Shown here piece after piece: positions 27,601-37,540 of a stretch of DNA of 64,000 nucleotides. Source of the stretch: Rhodoplanes sp963712435 (GTDB taxonomy: Bacteria; Pseudomonadota; Alphaproteobacteria; Rhizobiales; Xanthobacteraceae); NCBI GenBank assembly GCA_963712435.1, contig CAVQIB010000021.1, positions 1 through 64,000 on the forward strand, in the 5' to 3' direction. Below the pieces are notes generated by a model. It saw only the letters and a program-made list of their open reading frames with translations. It made no database searches and was not told where the DNA came from. Position 1 is the first letter of the stretch. The number at the start of each line of letters is the position of its first letter. A program made the translations under genes and the position numbers.

Positions 27601-28202
27601 CCGGCCGCGTTGCCGAGATTGGTGTCTGCGCTGAAGGCCACCGTGCCCGCGTTGATCGTCGTGCCGCCCGTGTAAGTGTTCGCGCCGCTGAGGGTTAGCG
27701 CGCCGGCCCCCGCCTTGGTCAATCCAGCCGTTCCCGCGATCACCGTGCTGACGGTCGCCGTGCCCGCGGCGACATTGATGGTCGGGTTCGCGCCGGCAAG
27801 CGTCAGGGTGTTGGCGCCGGTCCGTGTGACGGTATAGCCGCTGGTATTGAAGGTGAGGTTTTGCGCGGTGACGGGGGCGTTGATGGTGACCGTGCCGGCC
27901 ACGCCGCCGAAGACGGCAGTATCGAGTGCGGCATTGTTCCAAGTTTGGAACGAGACGCCGTTATACCAGCGCGCGGGCACGGCGGTATTCCAGTTGGCTG
28001 ACCCGCCGCCGCCCGGAGTAATGCCGTCGGCGCTCCACTGCAGATCGGCCGCGCCGGCGCCGGCGCTCCACGCCAGTCCCAAAGCGATGGCGGCGGTTCC
28101 CCGCAGGAGGCGTCGGGCAGCATCCGCAAGCGCAAAGGAGCGGGCGGCGATCAAGTCGGGACGAAACACGCCGACCGGAGGCTCTCGACCCACCCAATCC
28201 AT
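21638..28202 (-). CDS. Giant autotransporter adhesin with 18 passenger repeats (frameshifted)
   Basis: About 2,187 residues when one surplus base near 22229–22236 is removed. The signal region (residues about 25–52, LLRGTAAIALGLAWSAGAGAA) follows a long polar N-terminus. The passenger contains 18 autotransporter-associated beta-strand repeats of the form GTLTLTGANTYSGGTTINAG separated by 60–120 residues, predicting a long beta-helix stalk. The beta-domain (last 280 residues) has GYRLGTAFGAFTPYAALQAQ and ends YGGTGTVRYAW, the aromatic C-terminus needed for outer-membrane assembly. Without the correction, translation leaves the barrel frame at YGATRYRRR. Probably a surface adhesin or biofilm protein. 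Function is inferred from the family only. Confidence 0.88.
23280..27720 (-). repeat. Internal DNA repeats encoding the passenger motifs
   Basis: About 18 degenerate copies, each a run of roughly 60 bases encoding G-T-L-T-L-(T/S)-G-x-N-T-Y-x-G-(G/A)-T-T-I, are spread through this stretch. Neighbouring copies are alike enough at the DNA level to allow slippage or recombination, so copy number may vary between strains and the assembly may be collapsed. Confidence 0.7.
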
Positions 28203-28630
28203 CGCTCTCGCACCATTTGACGAGACCGCGCGCGATCTCTGCCGGTTCGCAATAAAGACGCCGCATTGCGGGAAAGCCCGCGCGCACTTCCTTTTTTACT
28301 ATTCAAAGATTGATTTTTTCAACTTACAATGATTGCTGGAGCAAACCTCCCCGTCGATCATTGTCGATTGTGACAAAAACGTCACGAATCGCGCTTGCTT
28401 TTTCCGCTATCCGGAATTGCTAATTGCGCTCCGCCCGCAGCCGCTCAGACAAAGGCGGCTGTAGCGCGATCCCGTTTCATTGGTCTTGATCGCGTGGTCG
28501 CGTCTCGCGGCGAGCGGCTCACGGTTGGCCAGAACAATCCGGCGCTCGCGCGACGAGAGCGGCGTGCACGCCTAAGAAGCGCCCGGCGCTTGAATACTTC
28601 GTGTTAGTTGGAGCGCGGACGATCGCCCGT
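28203..28630. other. Intergenic region upstream of the autotransporter
   Basis: 428 bases between the autotransporter start and the corrected end of the L,D-transpeptidase gene. It includes an A+T-rich stretch at about 28285–28332, unusual for this DNA and a probable promoter region, and the inverted repeat at 28370–28385. No gene seen. Confidence 0.5.
28370..28385. promoter_or_regulatory. Inverted repeat GTGAC-AAAAAC-GTCAC upstream of the autotransporter
   Basis: A perfect 5-bp inverted repeat with a 6-base centre, 168 bases upstream of the autotransporter start. The GTGA/TCAC arms with N6-type spacing resemble Crp/Fnr-family sites. Isolated and short, so tentative. Confidence 0.3.
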
Positions 28631-30137
28631 TCAGCGCAATCCGCCGAAGCGGGCATCGAAGCTCGACGCCGGCAATACCGGCTGCGAGCCCGACATCGTC
28701 TGCGAACCGCTTGCCGCGCCGCCGGCAAAGGCGGAAGCGCTGCCCGGCAGTTCGGCGGCGGCTGGTTTCGCTGATGCGCCGGACGAGGCGACCTTGCGCT
28801 TGGGTTCGTCTTTCGCCGTCTCCGGCTTGGAGGCGGAAGCCGATTGCGAGGACGTCGACCGAACCGTGCCCGTGGCCGATGTGGCGGCGACCTTTGCAGG
28901 CGTGGATTTTCGCCTTCGCGCTGCCGGCCGCGGAAGAGGCGTCCTTTTTCGCCGCGTCCTTGCTTGGCTCGCTCGCCGGCGTTCCAGAGAACAGCTTGGT
29001 GAGAAAATTGCCGCTCTTCGGCTCGCCCTGTGCGCTCTGCGCGACGACCGGCTGCGACGGATCGGCGGAGGCGACCTGCGTCAGCGACGATCTGCCGAGC
29101 CCAGGCGTAGAACCCGATTCGAGCGCGTGCGGCAGGCGGACCAGGGTCGGCAATCCGGAACCGGGCCGGGTATAGGCGGCCGGGCGGCCCGTGGTGTCGA
29201 TGATGGTTTGCGGCTGCAGCTTGGCGACGAAGACCGGGTGCATGCCGCCGTCGCTTCCGCCGGTGGAGACGGTCTGCGTTCCCCTGCTGACAAGCGCCAC
29301 GAATTGCCGCTCGTCTTGCTCGCGCTTGTCCTTGACGGCCGCGGCGATCTGATCGGAAACGCGGTAGCGCGGGCAGGATCCGCGCGGATTGAACGTTCCC
29401 CCGACGGCCGTCGCGTTGAACACATAGCGCCGGTCGCAAACGTCGACCTTCGGCTCCTGCCGCGTGACCTCGAAATGATCGGAGCCTTCCTTGATCATCT
29501 TCCAGAAGGCGAGGTGCGGGCTGTCGCGGTGCTTGGCGAGGTTCAGCGGCGTCATCCGGAACGGGAAGGCCTGCACCTGGAACGACTTCTGTCCGCCGAG
29601 GAACGCCTCTCGCCCGAGCGCGTAGATTTCCGCCATCTGGTCGTCGCTCATGGAGTAGCAGCCGGACGACGAGCAGTCGCCATGCACCATGAGGAAGGCG
29701 CCGCTGCGGTCATGCGCCCGGTCGAATGCGTTGGGGAAACCGAGATTGAAGGCGAGGTAGTATTTCGAATTGGGATTCATCTGGCCGGGGGTGATCGTGT
29801 AGAACCCCTCGGGCGCCTGGCGGTCGCCTTGCTTGACCTTGGGGCCGAGGTCGCCCGACCAGCGGCAGATCGGATAGGTCTTGAGCAGAGCGAACTGGCC
29901 GGACCTGTCCTGCTTCCAGAGCTCCAGCTCCGACTCTTCCTTGTAGATGCGGACGAGGATCGGCGATTCGACCGACATGCTCTTCCTGTCGATCAGAGCC
30001 TGCATGTCGCGCGACAGCGGCTTCATCGCGCGGCCGGTCTGGGCGATCTCGTCGGTCTGACAGCCGGCGAGCGCGACCGCAAAAGCGATCGAGACCGACG
30101 CCATGAGCGTACGGACAAAACCCGTGTGGCGTTTCAA
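28631..30137 (-). CDS. L,D-transpeptidase lipoprotein (YafK/YkuD type), frameshifted near its C-terminus
   Basis: About 501 residues after removing one extra A in the run at 28907–28910. The corrected tail ends SSFDARFGGLR. A TTG start at 30137 preceded by GGGGGG gives an n-region KRHTGFVR and a lipobox ALAGC, so it is an exported lipoprotein; ATG 30104 is an alternative. The YkuD domain (about residues 40–250) contains YPICRWSGDLGPKVKQGD, APEGFYTI and MVHGDCSSSGCYSMSD, which includes the catalytic Cys. The C-terminal 150 residues are low-complexity Ala/Ser/Lys. YafK-type enzymes cleave or form links between murein and lipoprotein or crosslink peptidoglycan; this one's exact reaction is unknown. 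Confidence 0.85.
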
Positions 30138-30445
30138 ACGGAAAACCCCCCGTGCAGAGTCCCCACTCCGTTCCGGACGATTATCCTTCAGATGTGGTGT
30201 AAGCAAGGCGAAATCGGGCGGAAAGAGATGGAACACCTGGTCAAGGTGACCGAATAGTGAATTGTTAACCTGCGCGACAAAAACGACAGCATCCAGGCGG
30301 GCGCGAGATCAGTACTTATCCATATGAATACGTAGAGTCCCGCGCCAGATCGGGGGCTGCGCGGTTAAACTCTTATGAACGGTGATTATAAACCATGGCA
30401 GCCACGGACCCGAGGGCCGCTCCGTGTACTCGCGCCGCGCCGGCC

Positions 30446-31402
30446 TCACGCCGCCGTCCGGCCGATCGCGAGAAACTTCTCGCGCCGCTGCTGGCGCACC
30501 GTGTCACGATCGAGCCCGCGCAATTCCTCGAAAGCAAGAGCGACCGCTTCGCCGGCCGCCCGGATCGTCGCGGCCGGGTCGCGATGCGCCCCGCCGACCG
30601 GCTCGCGCACGATTGCGTCGATGACGCCGAACCGCAGCAGATCGTCGGCGGTGATCTTCAAATTCTGCGCCGCTTCCTGCGCCTTGCCGGTGTCGCGCCA
30701 CAGGATCGATGCGGCCCCTTCCGGCGAGATGACGCTGTAGATCGCGTGCTCCAGCATCAGCACCCGGCTTGCCGTGGCGAGCGCAATCGCCCCGCCCGAG
30801 CCGCCCTCTCCGACGATCACCGCCACATTGGGCACCCCGAGGCTCAGGCAGGCCCCCGTCGAGCGCGCGATCGCCTCCGCCTGGCCGCGTTCTTCCGCGC
30901 CGATGCCGGGATAGGCGCCGGCGGTATCGACGAAGGCGATCACCGGCAAGTCGAAACGGTCGGCCATCTCCATCAGCCGCACCGCCTTGCGATAGCCTTC
31001 GGGACGCGCCATCCCGAAATTGTGCTTGATGCGGCCTTCGGTGTTGGCGCCGCGCTCCTGTCCCATGACGCAGACGCCTTCGCCGCGGAAGCGGCCAAGG
31101 CCGCCGATGATCGCTTCGTCCTCGCCGAATTTCCGGTCGCCGGCGAGCGGCGTGAAGTCGGTGATGAGGTCGGCGATGTAATCGACGCAATGCGGCCGCT
31201 GCGGGTGGCGCGCCACCTGCGCCTTCTGCCAGGGCGTGAGATGCGCGTACACCTCCCGCAGCGCCTCGGCGGCTTTCGCTTCGATGCGCGCAACCTCCTC
31301 GCTGATCTCGACGCTCCCGGTTTCGCCGTCGAGCGCGCGCAGCTCCTCGAGCTTCGCTTCGAGCTCGGCGACCGGCTTTTCAAAATCGAGATAGGTGCGC
31401 AT
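30446..31402 (-). CDS. accA: Acetyl-CoA carboxylase carboxyltransferase subunit alpha
   Basis: 318 residues from ATG 31402 (an in-frame TTG lies just upstream at 31405), the usual AccA length. It has the N-terminal helical part (YLDFEKPVAELEAKLEELR), the WQKAQVARHPQRPHCVDYI segment, and the crotonase-like carboxyltransferase core with FGMARPEGYRKAVRLMEMA, FVDTAGAYPGIGAEERGQ and GEGGSGGAIALA. With the AccD partner it transfers the carboxyl group from carboxybiotin to acetyl-CoA in the first step of fatty-acid synthesis. It stands alone here, divergent from nicotinate phosphoribosyltransferase. Confidence 0.97.
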   Translation of the reverse strand: MRTYLDFEKPVAELEAKLEELRALDGETGSVEISEEVARIEAKAAEALREVYAHLTPWQKAQVARHPQRPHCVDYIADLITDFTPLAGDRKFGEDEAIIGGLGRFRGEGVCVMGQERGANTEGRIKHNFGMARPEGYRKAVRLMEMADRFDLPVIAFVDTAGAYPGIGAEERGQAEAIARSTGACLSLGVPNVAVIVGEGGSGGAIALATASRVLMLEHAIYSVISPEGAASILWRDTGKAQEAAQNLKITADDLLRFGVIDAIVREPVGGAHRDPAATIRAAGEAVALAFEELRGLDRDTVRQQRREKFLAIGRTAA

Positions 31403-31692
31403 CAAATCTTGCAGCTGGGAATGGTGGACCGACGACGGCGCGCGACAAAACCCGCAAAGTTCGCATCAAGTCAAGTGCTCGGATGTGTCGGCCGCATATG
31501 GTCGCCCTTGCGGTCTTATGGCGTGCGGCCTATGTCACGGCCGCACGACACTCGCGCTCGGCGGTCGCGCTCGCCAGCGCGCTCTATCGGCGAACGGGTT
31601 CCCACCGCGCTGGAAAATGCAATAAAGATTCATTTCAGCGGATACTGCGCGCCGCTCGCACGACTGATCTCCTTAGCTTTTCTTGGTGCACC

Positions 31693-33039
31693 ATGGACAT
31701 CGAAAAGAGTCCGCTGCTTACCGATCTGTACCAGTTGAACATGATGCAGGCCTATCTCACCAATGGCCTGACAGGCACGGCTGTTTTCGAGTTCTTCGTG
31801 CGGCGGCTGCCGGAGCGCCGCGCTTTCCTGCTCGCCGTCGGCCTGGAGCAGGCGCTCGATTTCCTGGAGGGGCTGCAATTCTCCGACGAGGATATTGCCT
31901 ATCTCGCAACCACCGGCCGCTTCGACCAGCCGATGCTCGCTTACCTGAAGTCGCTCCGCTTCACCGGCGATGTCGATGCGATGGCGGAAGGCACCGTGTA
32001 CTTCCCCGACGAACCCATTCTGCGCGTGACGGCGCCGCTGCCGCAGGCGCAGCTCCTGGAGTCCCGCCTCATCAACATCCTGCACTTTCAGTCGCTGATC
32101 GCGAGCAAGGCGGCGCGCGTGGTGCTCGCCGCGCCCGGCAAGCTCCTCGTCGATTTCGGCCTGCGCCGCGCGCATGGCGCGGAGGCGGGGCTGATGGCGG
32201 CGCGCGCCAGCTATGTCGCCGGCTTCGCCGGCAGCGCGACCGTGCTTGCCGAAGAGCTTTACGGGATTCCGGCCTACGGGACGATGGCGCATTCCTATGT
32301 GCAGGCGCATGAGGACGAGATCGCCGCCTTCGAGAGCTTCGCGCGCGCGCGCCCGAACAACCTGACCTTGCTGATCGACACTTACGACACCGAAGCGGCG
32401 GCGAAGAAAGTGGTTGAGCTCGCGCCGCGCCTCAAGGCGGACGGCATTCTCGTCCAGGCGGTGCGCATCGACAGCGGCGATGTCGCGGCGCTGTCACGCC
32501 GGGTCCGGCAGATACTCGATCAGGCCGGGTTCCCCGACATCCGGATTTTTGCAAGCGGCGGTCTCGACGAGGACTCGATCGCCGCTTTGGTGCGCGCGGG
32601 CGCGCCGATCGACGGTTTCGGGGTCGGCACCAGCCTCACCACCTCGTCCGACGCCCCGACCCTGGATTGCGTCTACAAGCTGCAGGAATATGCTGGCGTG
32701 CCGCGGCGCAAGCGGTCGGCGGACAAGCAGACCTGGCCCGGCCGCAAGCAGGTGTGGCGGCGCCATGCGCCGAGCGGAGCGATGATCGCCGACATGCTGT
32801 CGCTTGAATCCGATCGCCAGGAGGGCGAACCTTTGCTTCAGCCGGTGATGCGGCAGGGCCGCCGGCTGGGGCTGAAGCCGTCGCTCGCCGATATTCGCGC
32901 GCGCGCGGCGGCCGAGCTTGCGAGCCTTCCCCGCGCGCTGCAACAGCTCGAGCCGGAACGCGTTTATCCGGTGCGGATCGGGGAGTCCCTGATCGCGCTG
33001 ACCGCCGAGGTCGATCAAAGGATCGCGGCGCATCACTGA
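31693..33039 (+). CDS. pncB: Nicotinate phosphoribosyltransferase
   Basis: 448 residues from ATG 31693. It opens with LTDLYQLNMMQAYL, the conserved N-terminal motif of the family, and contains RRLPERRAFLLAVGLEQAL, LLVDFGLRRAHGAEAG, YGIPAYGTMAHSYVQAHEDE, the RIDSGDVAAL loop and FASGGLDEDSIAAL with GFGVGTSL for phosphate binding. It makes nicotinate mononucleotide from nicotinate and PRPP in NAD salvage. It is followed 31 bases later by the aldehyde dehydrogenase gene in the same direction. Confidence 0.95.
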   Translation: MDIEKSPLLTDLYQLNMMQAYLTNGLTGTAVFEFFVRRLPERRAFLLAVGLEQALDFLEGLQFSDEDIAYLATTGRFDQPMLAYLKSLRFTGDVDAMAEGTVYFPDEPILRVTAPLPQAQLLESRLINILHFQSLIASKAARVVLAAPGKLLVDFGLRRAHGAEAGLMAARASYVAGFAGSATVLAEELYGIPAYGTMAHSYVQAHEDEIAAFESFARARPNNLTLLIDTYDTEAAAKKVVELAPRLKADGILVQAVRIDSGDVAALSRRVRQILDQAGFPDIRIFASGGLDEDSIAALVRAGAPIDGFGVGTSLTTSSDAPTLDCVYKLQEYAGVPRRKRSADKQTWPGRKQVWRRHAPSGAMIADMLSLESDRQEGEPLLQPVMRQGRRLGLKPSLADIRARAAAELASLPRALQQLEPERVYPVRIGESLIALTAEVDQRIAAHH

Positions 33040-33070
33040 ACGGTTTATCGCCACGCAACGGAGTCCGACC

Positions 33071-34511
33071 GTGCTCGATCGAACCACGCTCTATATCAAC
33101 GGTGAATGGGTTGCGCCGGACGGCCAGGGCGCGATCGACGTGCGCAGCGCTTCCACCGAAGAGGTGATCGGGCGCGTGCCGGAAGGCACGGCGCGCGACG
33201 TCGATGCGGCGGCGCGGGCGGCGCGCGCCGCATTCCCCGGTTGGATGGCGACGCCGCCGGCCGAACGCGGGGCTTTGCTGAAGAAAATCCATGACGGTCT
33301 GAAAGCGCGCGCCGAGGAGATCGGAAAGATCATCGCCGGCGAAGTCGGCATGCCGCTCAAGCTCGCGACCCGCATCCAGGTCGGCTCGCCGATCAACATT
33401 TTCGCGATGTATGCGGGGATGGCGGGGGAGTTCGCGTTCGAGAGCCGGATCGACGGCTCCCTGATCGTGCGCGAGCCGGTCGGCGTGGTGGCCGCGATCA
33501 CGCCCTGGAACTATCCGCTGCACCAGATCGCGGCGAAGGTCGCCCCCGCGCTCGCCGCCGGCTGCACGGTCGTGCTGAAGCCGTCGGAGGTCGCGCCGCT
33601 GAACGCGTTCGTGCTCGCCGACGTGATCGACGCCGCCGGTCTTCCGCCCGGCGTGTTCAATCTCGTGAGCGGCTACGGCCCGGCCGTCGGCGAGGCGATG
33701 GCGACGCATCCGGAGGTCGACATGGTGTCGTTCACCGGCTCGACGCGGGCCGGCAAGCGGGTGGCCGAACTCGCCGCGCAGACCGTCAAGCGCGTCGCGC
33801 TCGAACTCGGCGGCAAGTCGGCGTCGATCGTGCTGGACGACGCCGATCTCGCCGCCGCGATCAGGGGCACGGTCAATGCCTGCTTCCTCAATTCGGGCCA
33901 GACCTGCAGCGCGCATACCCGGCTGCTTGTCCCGGCAAGCCGCTATGCGGAAGCCGCGAAGCTCGCGGTCGGAGACGGCTGCGAGCTTCACCGTGGGCGA
34001 TCCGTTCGGCGGCAATACCAAGCTCGGACCGCTCATCTCGGCGGCGCAGCGCGACCGCGTGCGCGATTACATCCGCAAGGGGATCGACGAAGGCGCCGAG
34101 CTTCTGATCGGCGGACCGGACGCTCCGGAGGGCCTGGACAAGGGCTATTACGTCAAGCCGACGGTGTTCGGGCGCGTCGATCCGCATGCGACCATCGCGC
34201 AGGAGGAGATTTTCGGGCCGGTGCTCTCGATCATCACCTACCAGGACGAGGACGACGCGGTGCGCATCGCGAACGACACGCTGTACGGGCTCGGCGGCGG
34301 CGTGTGGTCGAAAGACCCCGATCACGCGCTGCGCGTGGCGCGCCGGCTGCGCACCGGCCAGGTCGACATCAACGGCGCGCCGTTCAACTTCTTCGCCCCG
34401 TTCGGCGGGTTCAAGCAGTCCGGCCGCGGGCGCGAACTCGGCCGCGCCGGCCTCGAGGAATATCTCGAATACAAGGCGATCCAGATCAAGCCGGAGACGG
34501 CGGCGTCGTAG
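33071..34511 (+). CDS. Aldehyde dehydrogenase family protein (one reading-frame break)
   Basis: About 479 residues once one surplus G at 33971–33972 is removed. The start is GTG 33071 with GGAG 7 bases upstream. NAD-dependent ALDH motifs are ITPWNYPLHQIAAKVAPALA, VLKPSEVAPLNAF, FTGSTRAGKRV, the general base in ALELGGKSASIVLDDADL, the catalytic Cys in NSGQTCSAHTRLL, and EEIFGPVLSIITY with FGGFKQSGRGRELGRAGLEEY at the end. The family oxidises a wide range of aldehydes; substrate is not predictable. Its position facing a phenylglyoxylate-dehydrogenase-like operon makes an aromatic aldehyde such as phenylacetaldehyde or benzaldehyde conceivable. Confidence 0.9.
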
Positions 34512-36064
34512 CCGCCGCGCCTACCTCGCCGTCCGACTCAGCATCCATACCTCTCCCCGGCGGGGAGAGGTCGGACTCCGAGCGGAGCGAGGAATCCGGG
34601 TCAGGGTGTACTGGAGCGGTCAACTCCCCCTCACCCGGCTCGCATCTCGCATTGCTCGATACTCGTCGACCTCTCCCCGCCGGGGAGAGGTGAAATGCAT
34701 CGGTGTTGTCTAGTTCCGCCGCCGCGGCGCGGCGGGCGGCGGCGATCTGCGTCAATTGCCGCAGATAGGCGATCTTGTCGTCGACCGTGCGCTGGATATG
34801 GGCGACCTGCTCGTCGCTGAGATGGCGGTACTTCCCGATCAGCTTCAGATAATTTCCGATCGGCTCGGGTTTCTCCACCGGATGGGTGAACCGCAGTCCG
34901 CCGGCGGGATCATACTCCCACAGCGCGATGAAATTGGTGCGCACCTGCATGCGGCAGACTTCCGTCGTCATGCTGGAGGGAAAGCGCCAGCCGGTCGGGC
35001 AGGGGGCGTAGACATGCAGATAGGCCATGCCGGTCTCCGCCGCCTCGATCGCCTTGGCGAGCTTGGCGTAATAGTCCTCCAGGAACGCGGTCGAGGCGGT
35101 CGCGACATAGGAACAGTTGTGCATGGTCATGATCAGCGGCAGGTTCTTCGCCTCGGTGCGCTTGCCGTGCAGCTCGCCGCCGACCGGCGTCGTCGTCGTC
35201 CATGAGCCGTACGGCGTCACGCCGGACGACTGCATGCCGGTGTTCATGTAGCCTTCGTTGTCGACGCAGATGAACAGGATGGGATCGTTGCGCTCGGCCG
35301 CGCCGGACACCGACTGGAAGCCCGCATCGGAGGTGCCTCCGTCGCCCGCGAGCGCGATCGCGGTGACCTTGCGTCCCACCCGGTCGTACTGCTTTTTCAC
35401 GCCGGCCAGCATGGTCGCGGTGTTGGTGAGCAGCGAGTGGAAGATCGGGACCTTCGCGCCGGTCTGCCCGTTGTAGCCGACCGTGCCCATGCCGGGGATG
35501 CAGCCCGGCGGCGCCGCGACCACCGCCTCCGGCCCGACCATGCGCATCGTGTGTCGGATCAGAAGTTCGGAATTGCAGCCGTGACAGGCGGCGAGCCCGC
35601 GGCAGAACAGGTCCTCCTTCTCGGCAAAGGCGTTGAAGATCTGCCCCTCGGTCCGGTATTCGAGCGCCCCGCTCGGGCACGCCGCGACGCAGGCCGGCTC
35701 GCCGTCGCACAGATCGCATTTGCGTGACATGGCCGACCTCGGCCTCGTAGACGATGCCGGCATAGGCGCAGCCGGCGGTGCACAGCAGGCAATTGACGCA
35801 GGTCTCCTCCGCCCAGTCGATCACGCCCGTGTCGCCGTTCTTGGCGAGCGCGCCGGACGGACAGTCCATCACGCAGATCGGGTCGGCGCATTGCCGGCAG
35901 AGCGCGAGCTCGAAGCCGCCGCCCGCGACCGCGGGCATGATGCGGATGCGCGACTGCGCGAGGTCGGACGATCCCGACTTCGCCTGCGCGCAGGCGATCA
36001 CGCAATCGCCGCAGCCGTCGCAGCGGGCGGCGCGAAACTGCACGGTGCTGAAGCAGGTCCCCAT
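34486..36064 (-). CDS. padI: 2-oxoacid:acceptor oxidoreductase beta subunit with N-terminal ferredoxin domain (PadI-like), frameshifted
   Basis: About 526 codons with one surplus base at 35721–35726. ATG 36064 follows AGGAGAA. The N-terminal ~150 residues carry four cysteine clusters for [4Fe-4S] centres: CDGCGDCVIAC, CRQCADPICVMDC, CVNCLLCTAGC and CDLCDGEPACVAAC. The thiamine-diphosphate domain follows with GCIPGMGTVG and GDGGTSDAGFQSVSGAAERN, then VDNEGYMNTGMQ. It is the last gene of a five-gene set ordered gamma, ferredoxin, alpha, FAD reductase, beta, the order I recall for phenylglyoxylate dehydrogenase padEFGHI. The last ~75 residues (from about AELDNTDAF) are encoded by a palindromic repeat. 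Its 3' end overlaps that of the convergent ALDH gene by 26 bases. Confidence 0.8.
34549..34691. repeat. Dispersed palindromic repeat bounded by CTCTCCCC hairpins
   Basis: Two near-identical hairpins, ACCTCTCCCCGGCGGGGAGAGGT at 34549–34571 and its one-base variant at 34669–34691, bound a 97-base middle that itself has CCGGGTCAGGG facing CCCTCACCCGG. This is a type common in Hyphomicrobiales genomes. It lies downstream of the ALDH gene and inside the tail of the padI-like frame. A related single hairpin occurs at 54674–54705. Confidence 0.7.
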
Positions 36065-36075
36065 CGCTTTCTCTC

Positions 36076-37324
36076 CTACCGCCACAGCCGCGACATCAAT
36101 TGACGTCCCGTCGTCCGCGGGTCGGCGATGAACGCGCTCCGGACGGCCGACAGATCGGCGCCCCGGCGAATGAGCTGCCACATGATGCCGGCATCGACGA
36201 AATCATTGATGGTGGCGATGCCGAGCAGCTTGCCGTTCTTGAGGACGATGCGGCGATAGACGCCGTTCTGTTCGTCGCCCCGCTCCTCGATCTCGCATCC
36301 GATGCCGGCCTTGCCGACGCCGACCGAGATCGCCTGCTGGCCGAAGAAGCTGTAGGTGTTGAGCGGCACCGCGCCGGGAAACGGCGCAACCCCGGAATCG
36401 TCCGCCATGTCGAGCCCGGCGATGCGGCCCTGTTCGACCGCATTCGGCAGAATGCCGTTGACGACCTTTTCGCCCCAGAGGCCGCTGCGCCTGCGCCACG
36501 TCGCCGGCCGCCCAGATGTTCGGCAGGTTCGTGCGCATGCGGTCGTCGACGAGGATGCCGACATCGACGTCGATTCCCGATCCATCGAGAAAGGCGATGT
36601 TGGGCTTGACCCCGGTGCACACCAGCAGAAGATCGGCGACGATGGTGCGCCCGTCGTCGAGCGTGGCGATGCAGCGGTCGACCAGCCCGTCGACCTTCGC
36701 GAGCGTCCGGCCCAGCACCATGCGCACGCCGTTGCGCGCGAACGTCCCCTCGATGATGGTCGAGGCGCGCGGTTCGAAATAGGCGGACAGAACGTGGCGC
36801 TGCATCTCGATCACGCTGACGGCGACGCCGGCCTTCGCCATGTTTTCCGCCGCATGCATGCCGATCAGCCCGGCGCCGAGGACGATCGCCGATTTGGCGT
36901 GGCCGATCGCGTTGCGCAGTTCGATCGCATCGTCCATCGATCGCAGCACGTGGAAAGGAATATCGGCGAGCCCGCGCACCGGCGGCAGCGCGGGCGTCGC
37001 GCCGGTCGCGATCAGCAGGCGCTCATAGGTCCAGGTCTCGCCGGAGTCGAGGCGCAGCAGCGACTGCGCCGGATCGATCGCGACGACCGTCGCGCCGGGC
37101 ACGAAGGCGACCGCGTTGTCGCGGAACCAGGTCGCGTTGCGCAGAACCACCTTGTCGGGCTGCGAACGGCCGGACACGACGTAGGGCAGGATGGTCGGGG
37201 AATAGGGCAGACGCGCGTCGCGCGTCAGCAGCGTGACCTCCCCGTCGGGATCGTGGAAGCGGATGGCGGTCGCCGCTTCGAGCGCGGCATGGCTGCTGCC
37301 GATGATCAGGTATTTGCTGTGCAT
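36076..37324 (-). CDS. padH: FAD/NAD-dependent oxidoreductase subunit (PadH-like), frameshifted
   Basis: About 415 residues after removal of one surplus base at 36479–36485; ATG 37324 is preceded by GAGGGTGGG. A pyridine-nucleotide-disulfide-type reductase: the N-terminal dinucleotide fold starts KYLIIGSSHAALEAATAIR, the linking motif LLIATGATPALPPVRG follows, the NAD-binding fold is IVLGAGLIGMHAAENMAKAG, and the second FAD contact is TNLPNIWAAGDVAQ. In the phenylglyoxylate complex this epsilon subunit passes electrons to NAD+. The gene is 11 bases upstream of padI and separated from padG by 216 bases containing a multi-hairpin repeat. Confidence 0.8.
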
Positions 37325-37357
37325 CGCGCCCACCCTCGAACTCCGCGCTTGCTGCGT

Positions 37358-37482
37358 CCTCCCCCGCGGAGCGGGGGAGGAGGACCGCCCGAAAGGGCGG
37401 TGGAGGGGGCTGAACCTCGTGCTGTCGATACGCCCCCTCCACCATGCTGCGCATGGTTCCCCTCCCCCGTTTCACGGGGGAG
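37358..37482. repeat. Multi-hairpin palindromic repeat between padG and padH
   Basis: Four stems in a row: CCTCCCCCGC-GGA-GCGGGGGAGG (37358–37380), ACCGCCC-GAAA-GGGCGGT (37384–37401), CCATGC-TGC-GCATGG (37442–37456) and CCTCCCCCGT-TTC-ACGGGGGAGG (37460–37482). In addition TGGAGGGGGC at 37401–37410 pairs with GCCCCCTCCA at 37432–37441. The set resembles a dispersed repeat inserted inside an operon and may affect mRNA stability of the segments either side. Confidence 0.65.
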
Positions 37483-37540
37483 GATATTGGGCCTTGAGAA
37501 ATCGTTGCCCCCGATGGAACGCGTCATTTGTGTCGCGGCC

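Noticed and set aside
24252..27698. Several plus-strand frames of 60–340 codons across the autotransporter
   Set aside because: They recur with the DNA repeats and are antisense reflections of the passenger.
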